DNA of 64,000 nucleotides from the NCBI RefSeq assembly GCF_003007685.1, contig NZ_PXNN01000005.1, positions 1-64,000 on the forward strand, written 5' to 3'. Within the stretch, counting starts at the first letter, position 1. The number at the start of each line of letters is the position of its first letter. The stretch comes from Marinobacter halophilus. GTDB lineage: Bacteria > Pseudomonadota > Gammaproteobacteria > Pseudomonadales > Oleiphilaceae. Below are positions 40,210-49,390 of this stretch, one piece after another. A program made the translations under genes and the position numbers. The notes under the pieces were generated by a model, which saw only the letters and a list, made by a program, of their open reading frames with translations, was not told the DNA's origin and did not search any database.

Positions 40210-40875
40210 TCAGAACTTGTAGGTGAAACCTACCATGTAGACCATGGGGTCAATTTCTACGTCGAATTTGTCGGTTTTAGTGACGCCGTCGGCAAGTGTT
40301 ACTTGTGCATCGGTATTGATATCCGCCCACCAGATGGCGGCGTTCAGACCGAATTGCTCGCTGAGCATGTAATCCATACCAAGCTCAAACGCTACACCAA
40401 CGCTGTCATCCAGGTCGAGCTCGCCCAATACGGTCTTCTCTTCAAAGAAGGTGGTGTAGTTGACGCCAACACCCGCATACGGCTGAAAAGCAGAGGCACT
40501 GCTCATCGGGTAGTATTGCAGGGTAATCGTCGGTGGCAGGTGTTTGGTTTCGCCAATTTTACCCAGAGCTTCGATATCGCCTGCGCCGTTGATGTTATGC
40601 TTAAACGGAGTGGCAGCTAGAACGCCGAGCCCCAAGCTGTTTGAGATCATGTAGGTGCCACGAATACCCAGCTGGGAATTGGAATCCACAGCAACGCGAG
40701 CATCGGCGCCAAGAGCCGCAGCTCCATTAATAGTAATCACATCACTAGAATCATCCGGCGCCACATGCACAACACCCGCGCGCATGATGAAATCACCTGC
40801 TTCGAAAGCCTGAACGGCCGGTGCAGTTGCCATGACAGCCGCTGCCAGAACACCTAATTTGAAGGTACGAGACAT
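40210..40875 (-). CDS. ompW: OmpW-family outer membrane protein
   Basis: The 221-residue protein has a signal peptide (cleavage after VQA near 24, mature FEAGDFIMRAG). It is an eight-stranded barrel with OmpW features: GVVHVAPDDSS, PPTITLQYYP and a C-terminal DPMVYMVGFTYKF ending in Phe. Such proteins are proposed to move small hydrophobic molecules across the outer membrane, which fits a hydrocarbon-using host. GAGGAAAA precedes the ATG at 40875. It ends near a terminator shared with rhlE. Confidence 0.92.
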   Translation of the reverse strand: MSRTFKLGVLAAAVMATAPAVQAFEAGDFIMRAGVVHVAPDDSSDVITINGAAALGADARVAVDSNSQLGIRGTYMISNSLGLGVLAATPFKHNINGAGDIEALGKIGETKHLPPTITLQYYPMSSASAFQPYAGVGVNYTTFFEEKTVLGELDLDDSVGVAFELGMDYMLSEQFGLNAAIWWADINTDAQVTLADGVTKTDKFDVEIDPMVYMVGFTYKF

Positions 40876-41044
40876 AGTATTTTCCTCACTCATTAAAGTT
40901 CGATGGAGCAACTTTAATGCAGGGGAAAACTGGAAACTTGATTTAGCGCAAGAAATGGCGGGTCGCAGATTTGGTTTCGAAGCGGTCTTGATTCAACTCA
41001 AAAAAACCGGTTGGGATTCAGGGAAATGTGGTTTGCCCTTATGG

Positions 41045-41509
41045 TCAGGCAGACTTGCTGGTGCCGTCGAGATCTTCGGCCACAAACACATCGCGAATGC
41101 TCATGGGCTCACCCTGTGCATTGCGCACGGTGACTGTCTGCACCGGTTCGCCGGTGTCACGATCACGCAAATCCAGGGGCTGGCCGTCCGGTGCCGGATT
41201 CCATTTGTCACCCCATTGGCGCAGCGCCACCACCACCGGGAACAGATCCCGGCCTTTCTCGGTCAGGCGGTATTCAAAGCGGGAGCCGTGTTCACCTACT
41301 TCTTCCTTGCGCAGTACTTCGTTGTCGACCAGGCGCGCCAGGCGATCACACAGGATGTTTTTGGCGATGCCCAGCTGCTGCTGAAAATCCACAAACCGGC
41401 GGGTGCCATACATGGCGTGCAGCACAATAAGCAGGGACCACCAGTCACCCACTTCATTGAGGGCGCGGGCGACGGAGCAACTGGAGTCATCAAAACGTTT
41501 TCTGGCCAT
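41045..41509 (-). CDS. HxlR-family transcriptional regulator
   Basis: The 154-residue winged-helix protein has the HxlR pattern: SSCSVARALNEVGDWWSLLIVLHAMYGTRRFVDFQQQLGIAKNILCDRLARLVDNEVL, then RFEYRLTEKGRDLFPVVVALRQWGDKW. Cys11 is at the position often used to sense electrophiles or disulfide stress. It is divergent from an old-yellow-enzyme gene, and a tandem repeat between them is the likely operator. I chose ATG 41509. Confidence 0.92.
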   Translation of the reverse strand: MARKRFDDSSCSVARALNEVGDWWSLLIVLHAMYGTRRFVDFQQQLGIAKNILCDRLARLVDNEVLRKEEVGEHGSRFEYRLTEKGRDLFPVVVALRQWGDKWNPAPDGQPLDLRDRDTGEPVQTVTVRNAQGEPMSIRDVFVAEDLDGTSKSA

Positions 41510-41530
41510 GGTTGGGAGTGTACCCAATAG

Positions 41531-41580
41531 GGTTGCATTTTAAAACCAAATTGAATAAGGTTGCTTTAAGAAACCAAATT
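41531..41580. promoter_or_regulatory. Tandem 28-base imperfect palindromes, candidate HxlR operator
   Basis: Two copies of a unit GGTTGC-N4/5-AAAACC/GAAACC plus AAATT (41531-41552 and 41559-41580) are spaced by 28 bases, and a third GGTTAC follows. Each copy is near-palindromic (GGTT...AACC). It lies between the HxlR and OYE genes and overlaps the region where both promoters should be. Confidence 0.65.
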
Positions 41581-41599
41581 AATGAGGTTACAACCGAAT

Positions 41600-42712
41600 A
41601 TGAGTATGAATCTGGGTCCGTTGTTTGAACCGTTTGAACTTCACAACCTTACTCTGCGCAACCGCGTCGCCATGGCACCCATGACCCGAAATTTCTCCCC
41701 CAAAGGGGTACCGGGTGACAACGTAGTGGAATACTACCGCCGTCGTGCCGAAGCGGGGGTGGGCCTGATCATTACCGAAGGCACCATCGTGAACCACCCG
41801 GCCGCCAACGGTTACCCCAACGTGCCTGCGTTTTACGGCAACGACGCCCTGCAAGGCTGGAAAAACGTGGTCGACGCCGTCCACGAAGCCGGCGGCGCCA
41901 TCTTCCCGCAGTTATGGCACGTGGGCGCGGTGCGTCAGGAAGGCACCGAGCCGGATCCGTCCGTCCCCGGTTACAGCCCGTCTGGTCTGTTTGCGCCGGG
42001 CAAGCCCAATGGCAAGGCCATGAGTAAAGAAGACATTCAAGACGTCATCAAAGCCTTCGGCGATGCCGCGCAAGACGCCAAGGCGCTGGGCTTTGACGGC
42101 GTGGAAATCCACGGCGCGCACGGTTACCTGCTTGACCAGTTCCTGTGGGAAGGCACCAACCAGCGTGACGACGAATACGGCGGCAGCATGGAAAACCGCC
42201 TGCGCTTTGTGGTTGAAATCGTAGAAGAAGTACGCCATCGCGTCGGCCCGGATTACCCGATCATGCTGCGTTTTTCACAGTGGAAGCAGCAGGCCTATGA
42301 AGCCAAACTGGTGAACACTCCGGAAGAGCTGGGGCAGTTCCTGAAGCCGCTGGTGGAAGCGGGTGTGGATATCTTCCACGCGTCTACCCGTCGATTCTGG
42401 GAGCCGGAATTTGAAGGCTCAAATCTGAACCTCGCCGGCTGGACTCAGAAACTCTCTGGCAAGCCCACCATGTCGGTGGGCAGTGTTGGCCTGACCGAAG
42501 ACTTTATCAGTGGCACCTTTGCCAGCAAGCAGGAAGCGGTCGAGCAGTCCGGCATTGATGAGCTGGTTGAGCGCATGACCAAGGGTGAATTCGAACTGAT
42601 TGCCGTCGGACGTGCCTTGCTGCAAGACCCTGAATGGCTTGTGAAAGTGAAAGAAGGTCGCCTGAATGAGGTGGCAGCCTTCGCCAAGAAGTCTCTGACC
42701 AAGCTTTACTGA
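41600..42712 (+). CDS. Old-yellow-enzyme family NADH:flavin oxidoreductase
   Basis: The 370-residue TIM-barrel flavoprotein starts with LGPLFEPFELHNLTLRNRVAMAPMTR, has GFDGVEIHGAHGYLLDQFLWEGTNQRDDEYGGSMENRLRF (His/Asn substrate pair HGAH) and FELIAVGRALLQDPEWLVKV near the end. It reduces activated C=C bonds of enals, enones, nitro esters or similar electrophiles. The divergent HxlR gene with its Cys suggests electrophile-induced expression. Start ATG 41600. Confidence 0.93.
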   Translation: MSMNLGPLFEPFELHNLTLRNRVAMAPMTRNFSPKGVPGDNVVEYYRRRAEAGVGLIITEGTIVNHPAANGYPNVPAFYGNDALQGWKNVVDAVHEAGGAIFPQLWHVGAVRQEGTEPDPSVPGYSPSGLFAPGKPNGKAMSKEDIQDVIKAFGDAAQDAKALGFDGVEIHGAHGYLLDQFLWEGTNQRDDEYGGSMENRLRFVVEIVEEVRHRVGPDYPIMLRFSQWKQQAYEAKLVNTPEELGQFLKPLVEAGVDIFHASTRRFWEPEFEGSNLNLAGWTQKLSGKPTMSVGSVGLTEDFISGTFASKQEAVEQSGIDELVERMTKGEFELIAVGRALLQDPEWLVKVKEGRLNEVAAFAKKSLTKLY

Positions 42713-42733
42713 TCGTCCCTTCGATCATGATTC

Positions 42734-42764
42734 ACCGCGCGCCTCCGGGCCCGCGGTTTTTTTT
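42734..42764 (+). terminator. Terminator after the old-yellow-enzyme gene
   Basis: ACCGCG and CGCGGT pair around a GC-rich loop and are followed by TTTTTTT. Confidence 0.75.
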
Positions 42765-42855
42765 GGCTTAAAGTTATCCTCTTGGTAATCGCATTGCCTT
42801 GCGGAGACGCTATGATGAAGCCCTTCCGTTTGGATGCACTAAAAAGGAGTTGGAT

Positions 42856-43167
42856 ATGGCTTTGATCCGAAATCTCAAACTGGCAGGCTTCGCTGTGTTG
42901 CTGGCCACTCTGGTGGGCTGCGCCACCGTGGGCCGTGATTTTGCCACCCATAATGTCGACCAGATCCACATCGGTGAAACCACCCGGGCTGAAATTCAGA
43001 CCATGTTCGGTGAGCCCTGGCGCACCGGGGTAGAAGACGGCAAGCGTACCTGGACCTACGGCAAGTACCGCTGGTCGGCCATTGGCGATGCGGAGACCAC
43101 CGACCTGGTGGTGCGTTTTAACAGCGATGGCACGGTGTCATCCTACGTGTTCAACACCACCGAATAG
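42856..43167 (+). CDS. SmpA/OmlA (BamE)-like lipoprotein
   Basis: The 103-residue lipoprotein has a signal peptide with lipobox LVGC (Cys22). A SmpA/OmlA-type fold follows: HIGETTRAEIQTMFGEPWRTGVEDGKRTWTYGKYRW and VVRFNSDGTVSSYVF. This G-T-R-EV-.-FG-P pattern is shared with BamE and related envelope lipoproteins. It is probably an outer-membrane lipoprotein; role in BAM is not certain, since a separate bamE may exist. AAGGAG precedes ATG 42856. ExoD follows 27 bases later. Confidence 0.85.
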   Translation: MALIRNLKLAGFAVLLATLVGCATVGRDFATHNVDQIHIGETTRAEIQTMFGEPWRTGVEDGKRTWTYGKYRWSAIGDAETTDLVVRFNSDGTVSSYVFNTTE

Positions 43168-43194
43168 GTGCCCGGTATCTGCAGGCAGGCATTA

Positions 43195-43788
43195 ATGGAT
43201 GATCAGAGCGATCCCGCCAACATGGAGCAGTTGCTAGACCTTATCGAGGCCGGGGCTGAAGGCCGTGCTTACGTTTCGATCGGCGAAATGATGGACTCCG
43301 TGGGTAGGCGGACTTTCGGCCCCGTGGTGCTTTTTGTCGGCATTATCCTGGTTACGCCTTTGAGCGGATTTCCCGGAATGCCAACCATTATGGGACTGCT
43401 CATGCTGATAACCCTTGGGCAGATTCTGCTAGGCAGGAAGCACATCTGGCTGCCGGGTTGGGTGGTAAGGCGTGAGATACCGGTCATAAGGCTTCAACAG
43501 GGGCTGAAGTGGCTGCGCCGGCCCGCCCGAATGATCGACAGCCTGATTCGCCCGAGGCTCATCCTGTTTGTGAGAGGGCCAGGGCTCTACATGATAGCCC
43601 TGGGTTGCATGGTAATTGCCGGGGTGATGCCGGCAACCGAAATCGTCCCGTTCAGCTCGAGCATTGCCGGCGTTGCCTTTATGGCTTTTGGCCTGGCCAT
43701 GATTTCCAAGGATGGCCTTCTTGCCCTGTTTGCCTGGGTGATCTCGTTAACGGCCCCAATCATGCTTGGCAGCAACTTGGCTGGTTGA
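43195..43788 (+). CDS. exoD: ExoD-family membrane protein
   Basis: The 197-residue protein has an N-terminal regulatory-like segment (LLDLIEAGAEGRAYVSIGEMMDSVGRRTFGPVVLFVGIILVTPLSGFPGMPTIMGLL) and about four transmembrane segments. These features define the exopolysaccharide synthesis ExoD family. The biochemical role of ExoD is poorly known; mutants of rhizobia have altered exopolysaccharide and alkali sensitivity. It is likely co-transcribed with the upstream lipoprotein. Confidence 0.88.
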   Translation: MDDQSDPANMEQLLDLIEAGAEGRAYVSIGEMMDSVGRRTFGPVVLFVGIILVTPLSGFPGMPTIMGLLMLITLGQILLGRKHIWLPGWVVRREIPVIRLQQGLKWLRRPARMIDSLIRPRLILFVRGPGLYMIALGCMVIAGVMPATEIVPFSSSIAGVAFMAFGLAMISKDGLLALFAWVISLTAPIMLGSNLAG

Positions 43789-43829
43789 GTCCCCTCAGCG
43801 CCAGGTTCCCGAGTTCCCGCCTGGTTTCG

Positions 43830-46670
43830 TCAGTTCTGATACAGGGCTGTCAGGACTTTGCCAGGCAGAGAGGCCAGCACCGGGCTGTCGGTGGTGGTAA
43901 CCGTCTGCCATTTCTGATTCCAGTTGTTGTGGCAGCCATACATGACAGCGGCACCGCTATTGAACGCGTAGTCAATGCATTGACCCGTTCCAGCATTGCG
44001 AAGGCTTTCGTTGTTCTGATGGCTCCATTGCTGATTGGCCTGATTCGGGTCACAGCTCGCCAGGGTCAGTCGTCCAGCCGAGGGCGCCAGGCAATTCCAG
44101 GGCTGGTCGGCCGGGTGCAAACTACCGCGTGCAGACATCAACCAATCGGCAGCCTCGGGCTGACCGTTGGCGCTTGTCACCACGACAAGATGACCGTTGG
44201 GGTCCAGTGTGGATGATAATCGGTGCCCACCGGATGTGCTCAGTAGGCTCCCGTTCAGTTCAATGTCGCTGGTTTCTCTGATAAAGCCCGAGGCCATCAG
44301 CAGGTCGGTCAATGCCTCCCGAATGCTCGGCGGGTTGACGTTCTCACTCTCAAGTTTTTGAACCAGTGCGCGAGCCTGTCTCACCTGCAACTTTTGCTGC
44401 ACAAGCTTATCCAGAACCGCCCCGGCGACCACGTCCAGTCCGTTTTCGAGTTGCTCATTTGAATAGCTATCGAGAAGAATCCGGGTGTCACTGTCTGGTA
44501 CAGGAAACGCGTCTGTTGCGAGTTCACCCAGTCGTTGATTCAGGCTCGCCGTGTCCCGTGCTTTGAGTTGAACGAAACCGTGCTGCTGTCCAACAATGGC
44601 AACAGGCGGAAGCTCGGGAGTCTCGCCGTTGAATGTGGTCCGTGTGAGTTCGATTTCGACGCCGTCACGCCGACAGTGCAGGCTAGCGAGGGTGGGTCGG
44701 AAACTGGCCTCCAGGTTGATGTGGAACTGGTTGATGGTTCCGCTTTGATGACGTGCTTCCGCCACGGCCATTCGTTTCTGTTCGCTCTGGGCATTGCTTG
44801 CGGTTATCCAGCAGGCATTTCCGGTCGCGGCTGGTTCTGGAAGGTCGAAAATGTTGCCGTAATTGCCGTGGAAAACCGGGTAGATAACGGCATTGGTGCC
44901 GTCTGGGTCGTAACCACCGAGCAGGGTTGCGACCGGCACGCCTACGTTTCGGGGGGCGGGGAACCGGGCATTGGCGGCAAACTCATGGGTGTCGTACTGA
45001 CCGGTTTCGGTGTTCCATTTCTTGTAGCCGGTTGCAAACCCGGTATCCGGAATCGGGAACCGGGCCAGATCGTTCTGGATGACCCTTGCGGAAAAGCCGG
45101 TGTAATGGGTGTATTCAGAGAAGCGATTGCCACCGCTGCCACCAGACATGGAGTCGTAGCGATAGGGAATCCGACCCAGGTAGTGGGATCCGTTCGGCAT
45201 GTCTTCTGTTGCCCAGTTGTTATGGGCAAGGTTGTCCCGCATGCGACCTCGATGGGCGATAAAGCCCCAGCCACTGTCTGCATGGTGCCGTTGCCAACGG
45301 CCGTCTTCAGTCAGATTGGCGCCCGGATAGTGACCTAGCCCATAGGCATGGCCCCATTCATGGCTGGCTTCGTTGCCACGACTGCTCAACAGGGTGCCAA
45401 TGCCATTACCGCCACTGAGCCCATGGTCCACCCGTCCGTTTTGATAGTTGCCCCAGGCATGGTGATTGGTAATCTGCTTGAACACATGCGCGTACTGCTG
45501 GCGCATATTGCTGCTGGTGAGGCCATAGTTCGCCTGGTTGATGCCCACGCTAACCTGGGACTTGGCGACGTTCTCGCGCATATCTCCTTCGTAGATACCG
45601 CCTTCGGTGTCACTGACATCGGTGTAGATCTTACCGTTGCCGATAATGACCCGGTCAAGCTCCATATCCGCGTAACTGGCCATGACCATGCGCGAGACCG
45701 GCAGTGTCTGGAAGTAATCCGTCGCCGCCAGCACCGGATCACGCAAGGTGAAGTGACCGGTTCTGTCCTCGACATGCGTGAGCATGCCCAGCCTGAGTGA
45801 CTGGAACACGATCTGGCTGGCTTCACCGATATCGATCTGTGAGGCAGGTAAGATGCCTTGTTTTTCCTCTGGAGCACCCTGGTTGACGATGAAGCTTATG
45901 GACAATCCGTTCCGAACTTTGTCCCAAGGCAGCCTGAGACTCCAGGCTCGGGTGGAATATTCCACCCGGTGGCGGCCTTCGTGATCAGATGCGGGCAGAT
46001 CGTTTGGGTGAGACATCCGGTAACGGCCGCTGGGCTCGCCATGGATAGATAATTCAACATCGACGGTCACCGGGGTGTCTGTTATATCAGGTGTGAACAT
46101 CAGGAGCGCTTCGCGCAGTGCCACTAATCGTGGTTTGTAGACACTTCGCGTTTCATCGCCTGAATCCTGCTGGAAGTTGCCGTTGGGCATTACCGTGTGG
46201 GACTGGGCGAACACCACCTCGCCTGAGAGGTCGCCGGTGCTCAGATCGTTGCGGACAGGGCGAGGGGTGCCGTCATAATTGGTAGCGCGAAAATCCAGCG
46301 CCTTACGGGTTAGAACCTGACTCGTAGGAAGTACCGAGAGAGCCTGATCATAGCGATGGGTCTGGTTGTTCACTGTTACCGAAAGTTGGAACGGGTGATG
46401 TGCGGTCACATCGTCGGCATCCGGCATTCCGCTAATGATCCCCCGTTGTTCGTCCAACGTTGCCCACCCGGGCAAGCCCGACGCCTGGAAGCGTTTGCCC
46501 GGGGCGTTGTCAGAAATCAACGGTTGGTATTCATAGGGCAGGCTGGCTACGGCCGGTAACGGGGCATTGGTAATTGTCACGGTGTTGGTGGTTTCAGAGT
46601 CTGAACTGGAGCCACCACAGCCAGAAAGAATCAGCCCTGAAACCAGCACAAACGACAATTTTCTAGACAT
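43830..46670 (-). CDS. M66-type (StcE/TagA-like) metalloprotease lipoprotein with ricin-type lectin domain
   Basis: The 946-residue protein has a lipobox LILSGC (Cys18) and a Ser-rich linker. It then has a cadherin-like/putative Ig domain (about 28-115), a large region resembling the N-terminus of M66 peptidases, and the zinc motif ASHEWGHAYGLGHYPG (His437, Glu438, His441, His447; HExxHxxGxxH form). Near the C-terminus is a ricin-type beta-trefoil segment with NQANQQW and WNQKW (QxW repeats). StcE and TagA, of the same family, cleave mucin-type glycoproteins. The target in a marine host is unknown. A 25-base inverted repeat lies upstream at 46733-46757. Confidence 0.9.
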   Translation of the reverse strand: MSRKLSFVLVSGLILSGCGGSSSDSETTNTVTITNAPLPAVASLPYEYQPLISDNAPGKRFQASGLPGWATLDEQRGIISGMPDADDVTAHHPFQLSVTVNNQTHRYDQALSVLPTSQVLTRKALDFRATNYDGTPRPVRNDLSTGDLSGEVVFAQSHTVMPNGNFQQDSGDETRSVYKPRLVALREALLMFTPDITDTPVTVDVELSIHGEPSGRYRMSHPNDLPASDHEGRHRVEYSTRAWSLRLPWDKVRNGLSISFIVNQGAPEEKQGILPASQIDIGEASQIVFQSLRLGMLTHVEDRTGHFTLRDPVLAATDYFQTLPVSRMVMASYADMELDRVIIGNGKIYTDVSDTEGGIYEGDMRENVAKSQVSVGINQANYGLTSSNMRQQYAHVFKQITNHHAWGNYQNGRVDHGLSGGNGIGTLLSSRGNEASHEWGHAYGLGHYPGANLTEDGRWQRHHADSGWGFIAHRGRMRDNLAHNNWATEDMPNGSHYLGRIPYRYDSMSGGSGGNRFSEYTHYTGFSARVIQNDLARFPIPDTGFATGYKKWNTETGQYDTHEFAANARFPAPRNVGVPVATLLGGYDPDGTNAVIYPVFHGNYGNIFDLPEPAATGNACWITASNAQSEQKRMAVAEARHQSGTINQFHINLEASFRPTLASLHCRRDGVEIELTRTTFNGETPELPPVAIVGQQHGFVQLKARDTASLNQRLGELATDAFPVPDSDTRILLDSYSNEQLENGLDVVAGAVLDKLVQQKLQVRQARALVQKLESENVNPPSIREALTDLLMASGFIRETSDIELNGSLLSTSGGHRLSSTLDPNGHLVVVTSANGQPEAADWLMSARGSLHPADQPWNCLAPSAGRLTLASCDPNQANQQWSHQNNESLRNAGTGQCIDYAFNSGAAVMYGCHNNWNQKWQTVTTTDSPVLASLPGKVLTALYQN

Positions 46671-46732
46671 TTCAATGTCTTCCTTGTTCCTTTTTGGTCA
46701 AGTGGGAAGACTAGTCGCAGACTCCATACGGT

Positions 46733-46757
46733 AATAAGCAATAATCTGTTACTTATT
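46733..46757. promoter_or_regulatory. Inverted repeat upstream of the M66 protease gene
   Basis: AATAAGCAA and TTACTTATT pair with one mismatch around seven bases. It lies 63 bases before the protease start and may be a regulator site for it or for the TetR gene next to it. Confidence 0.45.
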
Positions 46758-46774
46758 GTACGTTGTGTCGGTGT

Positions 46775-47425
46775 TCACAACGGTGGTCCGGAAGGTGTCG
46801 TCTTTGACAACACGTTGAGCACCTCCTCCTCGGAGAAGTTTTCGACCAGTGCCCCCCGAAACTGCCGGTTGATAAACCGCTCCGTCTCCTGCTGAACCCG
46901 CTCTCGTTGTTCCGGCCTTTCGATGTAGTCCATGGCCCGAAACAGGATGTAGCGAATGGTCATGTGAGAAATCTCATGCACGACCAGATCCTCCACCCCC
47001 GGTACCAGCCCGCGCTCGATAATGTCCTCCGCCATCTCCCGGGCACTGGCATTGAGCTGCGCCTCAAGAGCCCGGCGTAGCAGCGGTGATGGCCCGTGCA
47101 GCTCCCGGACCGCAACAGTGGTCGCCGCCGGGTTAGCAAGGAAGTAGTGGTACACAAAGGTCACGGTGTCGTGGGAGGCCTGTTCCGAACTGTCCGCCAT
47201 TTGCCGAAGCTGTCGCACACCGGCCTTCATGTCTTCGGCAATATACCCGAGCACCTGCAGCCCGAATTCATCCAGGTTCTTGAAGTGCCGGTAAAAGGTA
47301 TTCGGATTCAGCCCCGCCTCACGGGCAAGCTCCCGCAGCCCTAATGACGTCAGGCTCCGCGTTTCCGTGATCAGCCGCAATGCAGCCTGTACCAGTTTCA
47401 GCTTTCCGCCGGCTAGTGCTTTCAC
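46775..47425 (-). CDS. TetR-family transcriptional regulator
   Basis: The 216-residue protein has a TetR helix-turn-helix (LKLVQAALRLITETRSLTSLGLRELAREAGLNPNTFYRHFKNLDEFGLQVL) and a helical ligand domain. The start is GTG 47425 with GAGG at suitable spacing. It is divergent from a Baeyer-Villiger monooxygenase gene, and two palindromic repeats lie in front of the latter, so it probably represses that gene. The effector is unknown. Confidence 0.92.
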   Translation of the reverse strand: MKALAGGKLKLVQAALRLITETRSLTSLGLRELAREAGLNPNTFYRHFKNLDEFGLQVLGYIAEDMKAGVRQLRQMADSSEQASHDTVTFVYHYFLANPAATTVAVRELHGPSPLLRRALEAQLNASAREMAEDIIERGLVPGVEDLVVHEISHMTIRYILFRAMDYIERPEQRERVQQETERFINRQFRGALVENFSEEEVLNVLSKTTPSGPPL

Positions 47426-47596
47426 ATTGATCCTCTAATTTCGGTGCAGGGCCACTCTGTTTCGTGATTTGGGAGACGGCCGTCACCTTGAGTTTGCACG
47501 TTGGTTTGGAAAGCCCAGCCCAAAACAAGCCGCCACCGAAGCCAGAGGCCAAAGGGGACAACAACCTGTCACCCAAGGCCAATCGCCCGAACCTTA

Positions 47597-47636
47597 GTAT
47601 ACAAGTGTCTACGCCCAAGGGTATACATGTGTCTAC
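47597..47636. promoter_or_regulatory. Two tandem TetR-type operators before the BVMO gene
   Basis: GTATACAAGTGTCTAC (47597-47612) and GTATACATGTGTCTAC (47621-47636) are 24 bases apart. Both are imperfect palindromes of the form GTA-N-ACA-N2-TGT-N-TAC. They lie about 64-103 bases before the monooxygenase start. Confidence 0.7.
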
Positions 47637-47699
47637 CGGTCATGATGACCACTCGCACAACAACAGACAAGCCCGAATGGGCCACACAGGAGTGCAGCA

Positions 47700-49283
47700 A
47701 TGACACAAACCGCACAGATCGCCATCATCGGCACCGGCTTCTCCGGCCTCGGCATGGCCATCAAACTCAAAGAAGCTGGTTTTCACGATTTTGTTATCCT
47801 GGAACAAAGCGACGACATCGGCGGCACCTGGCACGAAAACCACTACCCCGGCTGCGCTTGCGACGTTCAGTCTGCGCTTTACTCCTTCTCCTTCGAGCAG
47901 AATCCCAACTGGACCCGAATGTTCGCCCCTCAGCCGGAAATCAAGGCCTACCTGCGCCACTGCGCTGAAAAATACGGACTGATGAAGCACATCCAGCTCA
48001 ATACCCACGTTGCCGGTGCCCGCTGGGATGAGAAAAAATCCGCCTGGACCATCGACACCTGCGACAGCCCACAACTCTGGGCCTGGATGGAACAGAATGG
48101 CGTCAAACCGGGAGATAGCCTGGACCGCAGTGACAAAACCCTGCCAAAGTTCCAAAAACTGCGTGCGGACATTCTGGTGTCCGGCATGGGCGGCTTGAGT
48201 ACCCCGGCCTACCCGGACATCAAAGGCATCGACAGCTTTACCGGCACCCGTTTCCATTCCCAGAACTGGGACCACGATTACGATTTCCGCGGTAAACGCG
48301 TTGCTGTGATCGGCACCGGAGCTTCGGCCATCCAGTTTGTGCCGGAGATCGCCAAAGACGCAGCGCAGCTGGATCTGTACCAGCGTACACCGCCCTGGAT
48401 TATGCCCAAGCCGGACCGGGAGATCCGCCCGCTGGAGCGGATGCTGTTCAAAAAAGTGCCGCAAGCGTTGAACGCCTTTCGCCAGAGTATCTACTGGACG
48501 CTGGAAGCCCGGGTGCTGGGCTTTGTCGGCAATCCGCGCATTCTGAAAATCGGTGAACTGCAGGCCCGCCGCCATATTCGCAGCCAGATCAAGGACAAGG
48601 AACTGCGAGCAAAGGTAACGCCGGATTTCCACTTTGGCTGCAAACGGGTATTGATCTCCAACAATTACTACCCGGCGCTGGATCAGAATCATGTGGATGT
48701 GCTCACTGACGGCATCCGGGAAGTGAAAGGCAACACCATTGTGGATAGTAAGGGCACCGAAAGAGCCGTGGACTGCATTGTCTACGGCACTGGCTTCAAG
48801 GCCCAGGAGCCGATTCCCCGTGGCATGATCTTTGGCCGTGGTGGCCAGGATCTGCTGGATGCCTGGCGTGAAGGCGCGGAAGCCTATAAAGGCACCACGG
48901 TTGCCGGTTTCCCCAACTTCTTCATGCTGATGGGACCAAACACCGGCCTGGGCCACAGTTCCATGGTGTACATGATCGAATCTCAGGTGCAGTACGTGCT
49001 TGACGCCCTGAAGAAGATGCAGCATCGCGGCTGGAAGAGCGTGGAAGTAAAAGAAGACGCTTACAGTCAGTACAACGCATCGATCCACGCCAAACTGGGG
49101 GATTCGGTGTGGCAAACCGGCTGTAAGAGCTGGTACGTCAACGAAAACGGCAAGAACACCACCCTGTGGCCGGGCTTCACCTGGCAGTTCCGTCAGCAGA
49201 CCAAACATTTTGATGCCCCGCAGTACCTTTGTGAGCAAACGGAGGTGATGGAGCAGGGGGGTGAAGCGGCGCTGGCGGGTTAA
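47700..49283 (+). CDS. Baeyer-Villiger-type flavin monooxygenase
   Basis: The 527-residue protein has the FAD loop IIGTGFSGLGMAIKL, GGTWHENHYPGCACDVQSALYSFSF, the BVMO fingerprint FTGTRFHSQNWD (about 180-191) and a second Rossmann loop VIGTGASAIQFVP. It belongs to the cyclohexanone or 4-hydroxyacetophenone monooxygenase-like group, which inserts oxygen next to ketones using NADPH. Regulation by the divergent TetR gene is likely. A very long antisense frame across this gene is a GC artefact. Confidence 0.92.
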   Translation: MTQTAQIAIIGTGFSGLGMAIKLKEAGFHDFVILEQSDDIGGTWHENHYPGCACDVQSALYSFSFEQNPNWTRMFAPQPEIKAYLRHCAEKYGLMKHIQLNTHVAGARWDEKKSAWTIDTCDSPQLWAWMEQNGVKPGDSLDRSDKTLPKFQKLRADILVSGMGGLSTPAYPDIKGIDSFTGTRFHSQNWDHDYDFRGKRVAVIGTGASAIQFVPEIAKDAAQLDLYQRTPPWIMPKPDREIRPLERMLFKKVPQALNAFRQSIYWTLEARVLGFVGNPRILKIGELQARRHIRSQIKDKELRAKVTPDFHFGCKRVLISNNYYPALDQNHVDVLTDGIREVKGNTIVDSKGTERAVDCIVYGTGFKAQEPIPRGMIFGRGGQDLLDAWREGAEAYKGTTVAGFPNFFMLMGPNTGLGHSSMVYMIESQVQYVLDALKKMQHRGWKSVEVKEDAYSQYNASIHAKLGDSVWQTGCKSWYVNENGKNTTLWPGFTWQFRQQTKHFDAPQYLCEQTEVMEQGGEAALAG

Positions 49284-49390
49284 ACCGCCGGCCCGGCGGT
49301 TGCCGTAACCGCATACCGATGGGATGATGCCCGGATCGTTTTGTGCAGCTAGTGCGCTATCCATTCATCATCCGCATCCGGCAGGGCTTC

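Noticed and set aside
47640..49364. 574-codon open frame on the - strand over the Baeyer-Villiger monooxygenase gene
   Set aside because: It is the antisense frame of a high-GC gene with clear + strand motifs; the translation has no recognisable domain.
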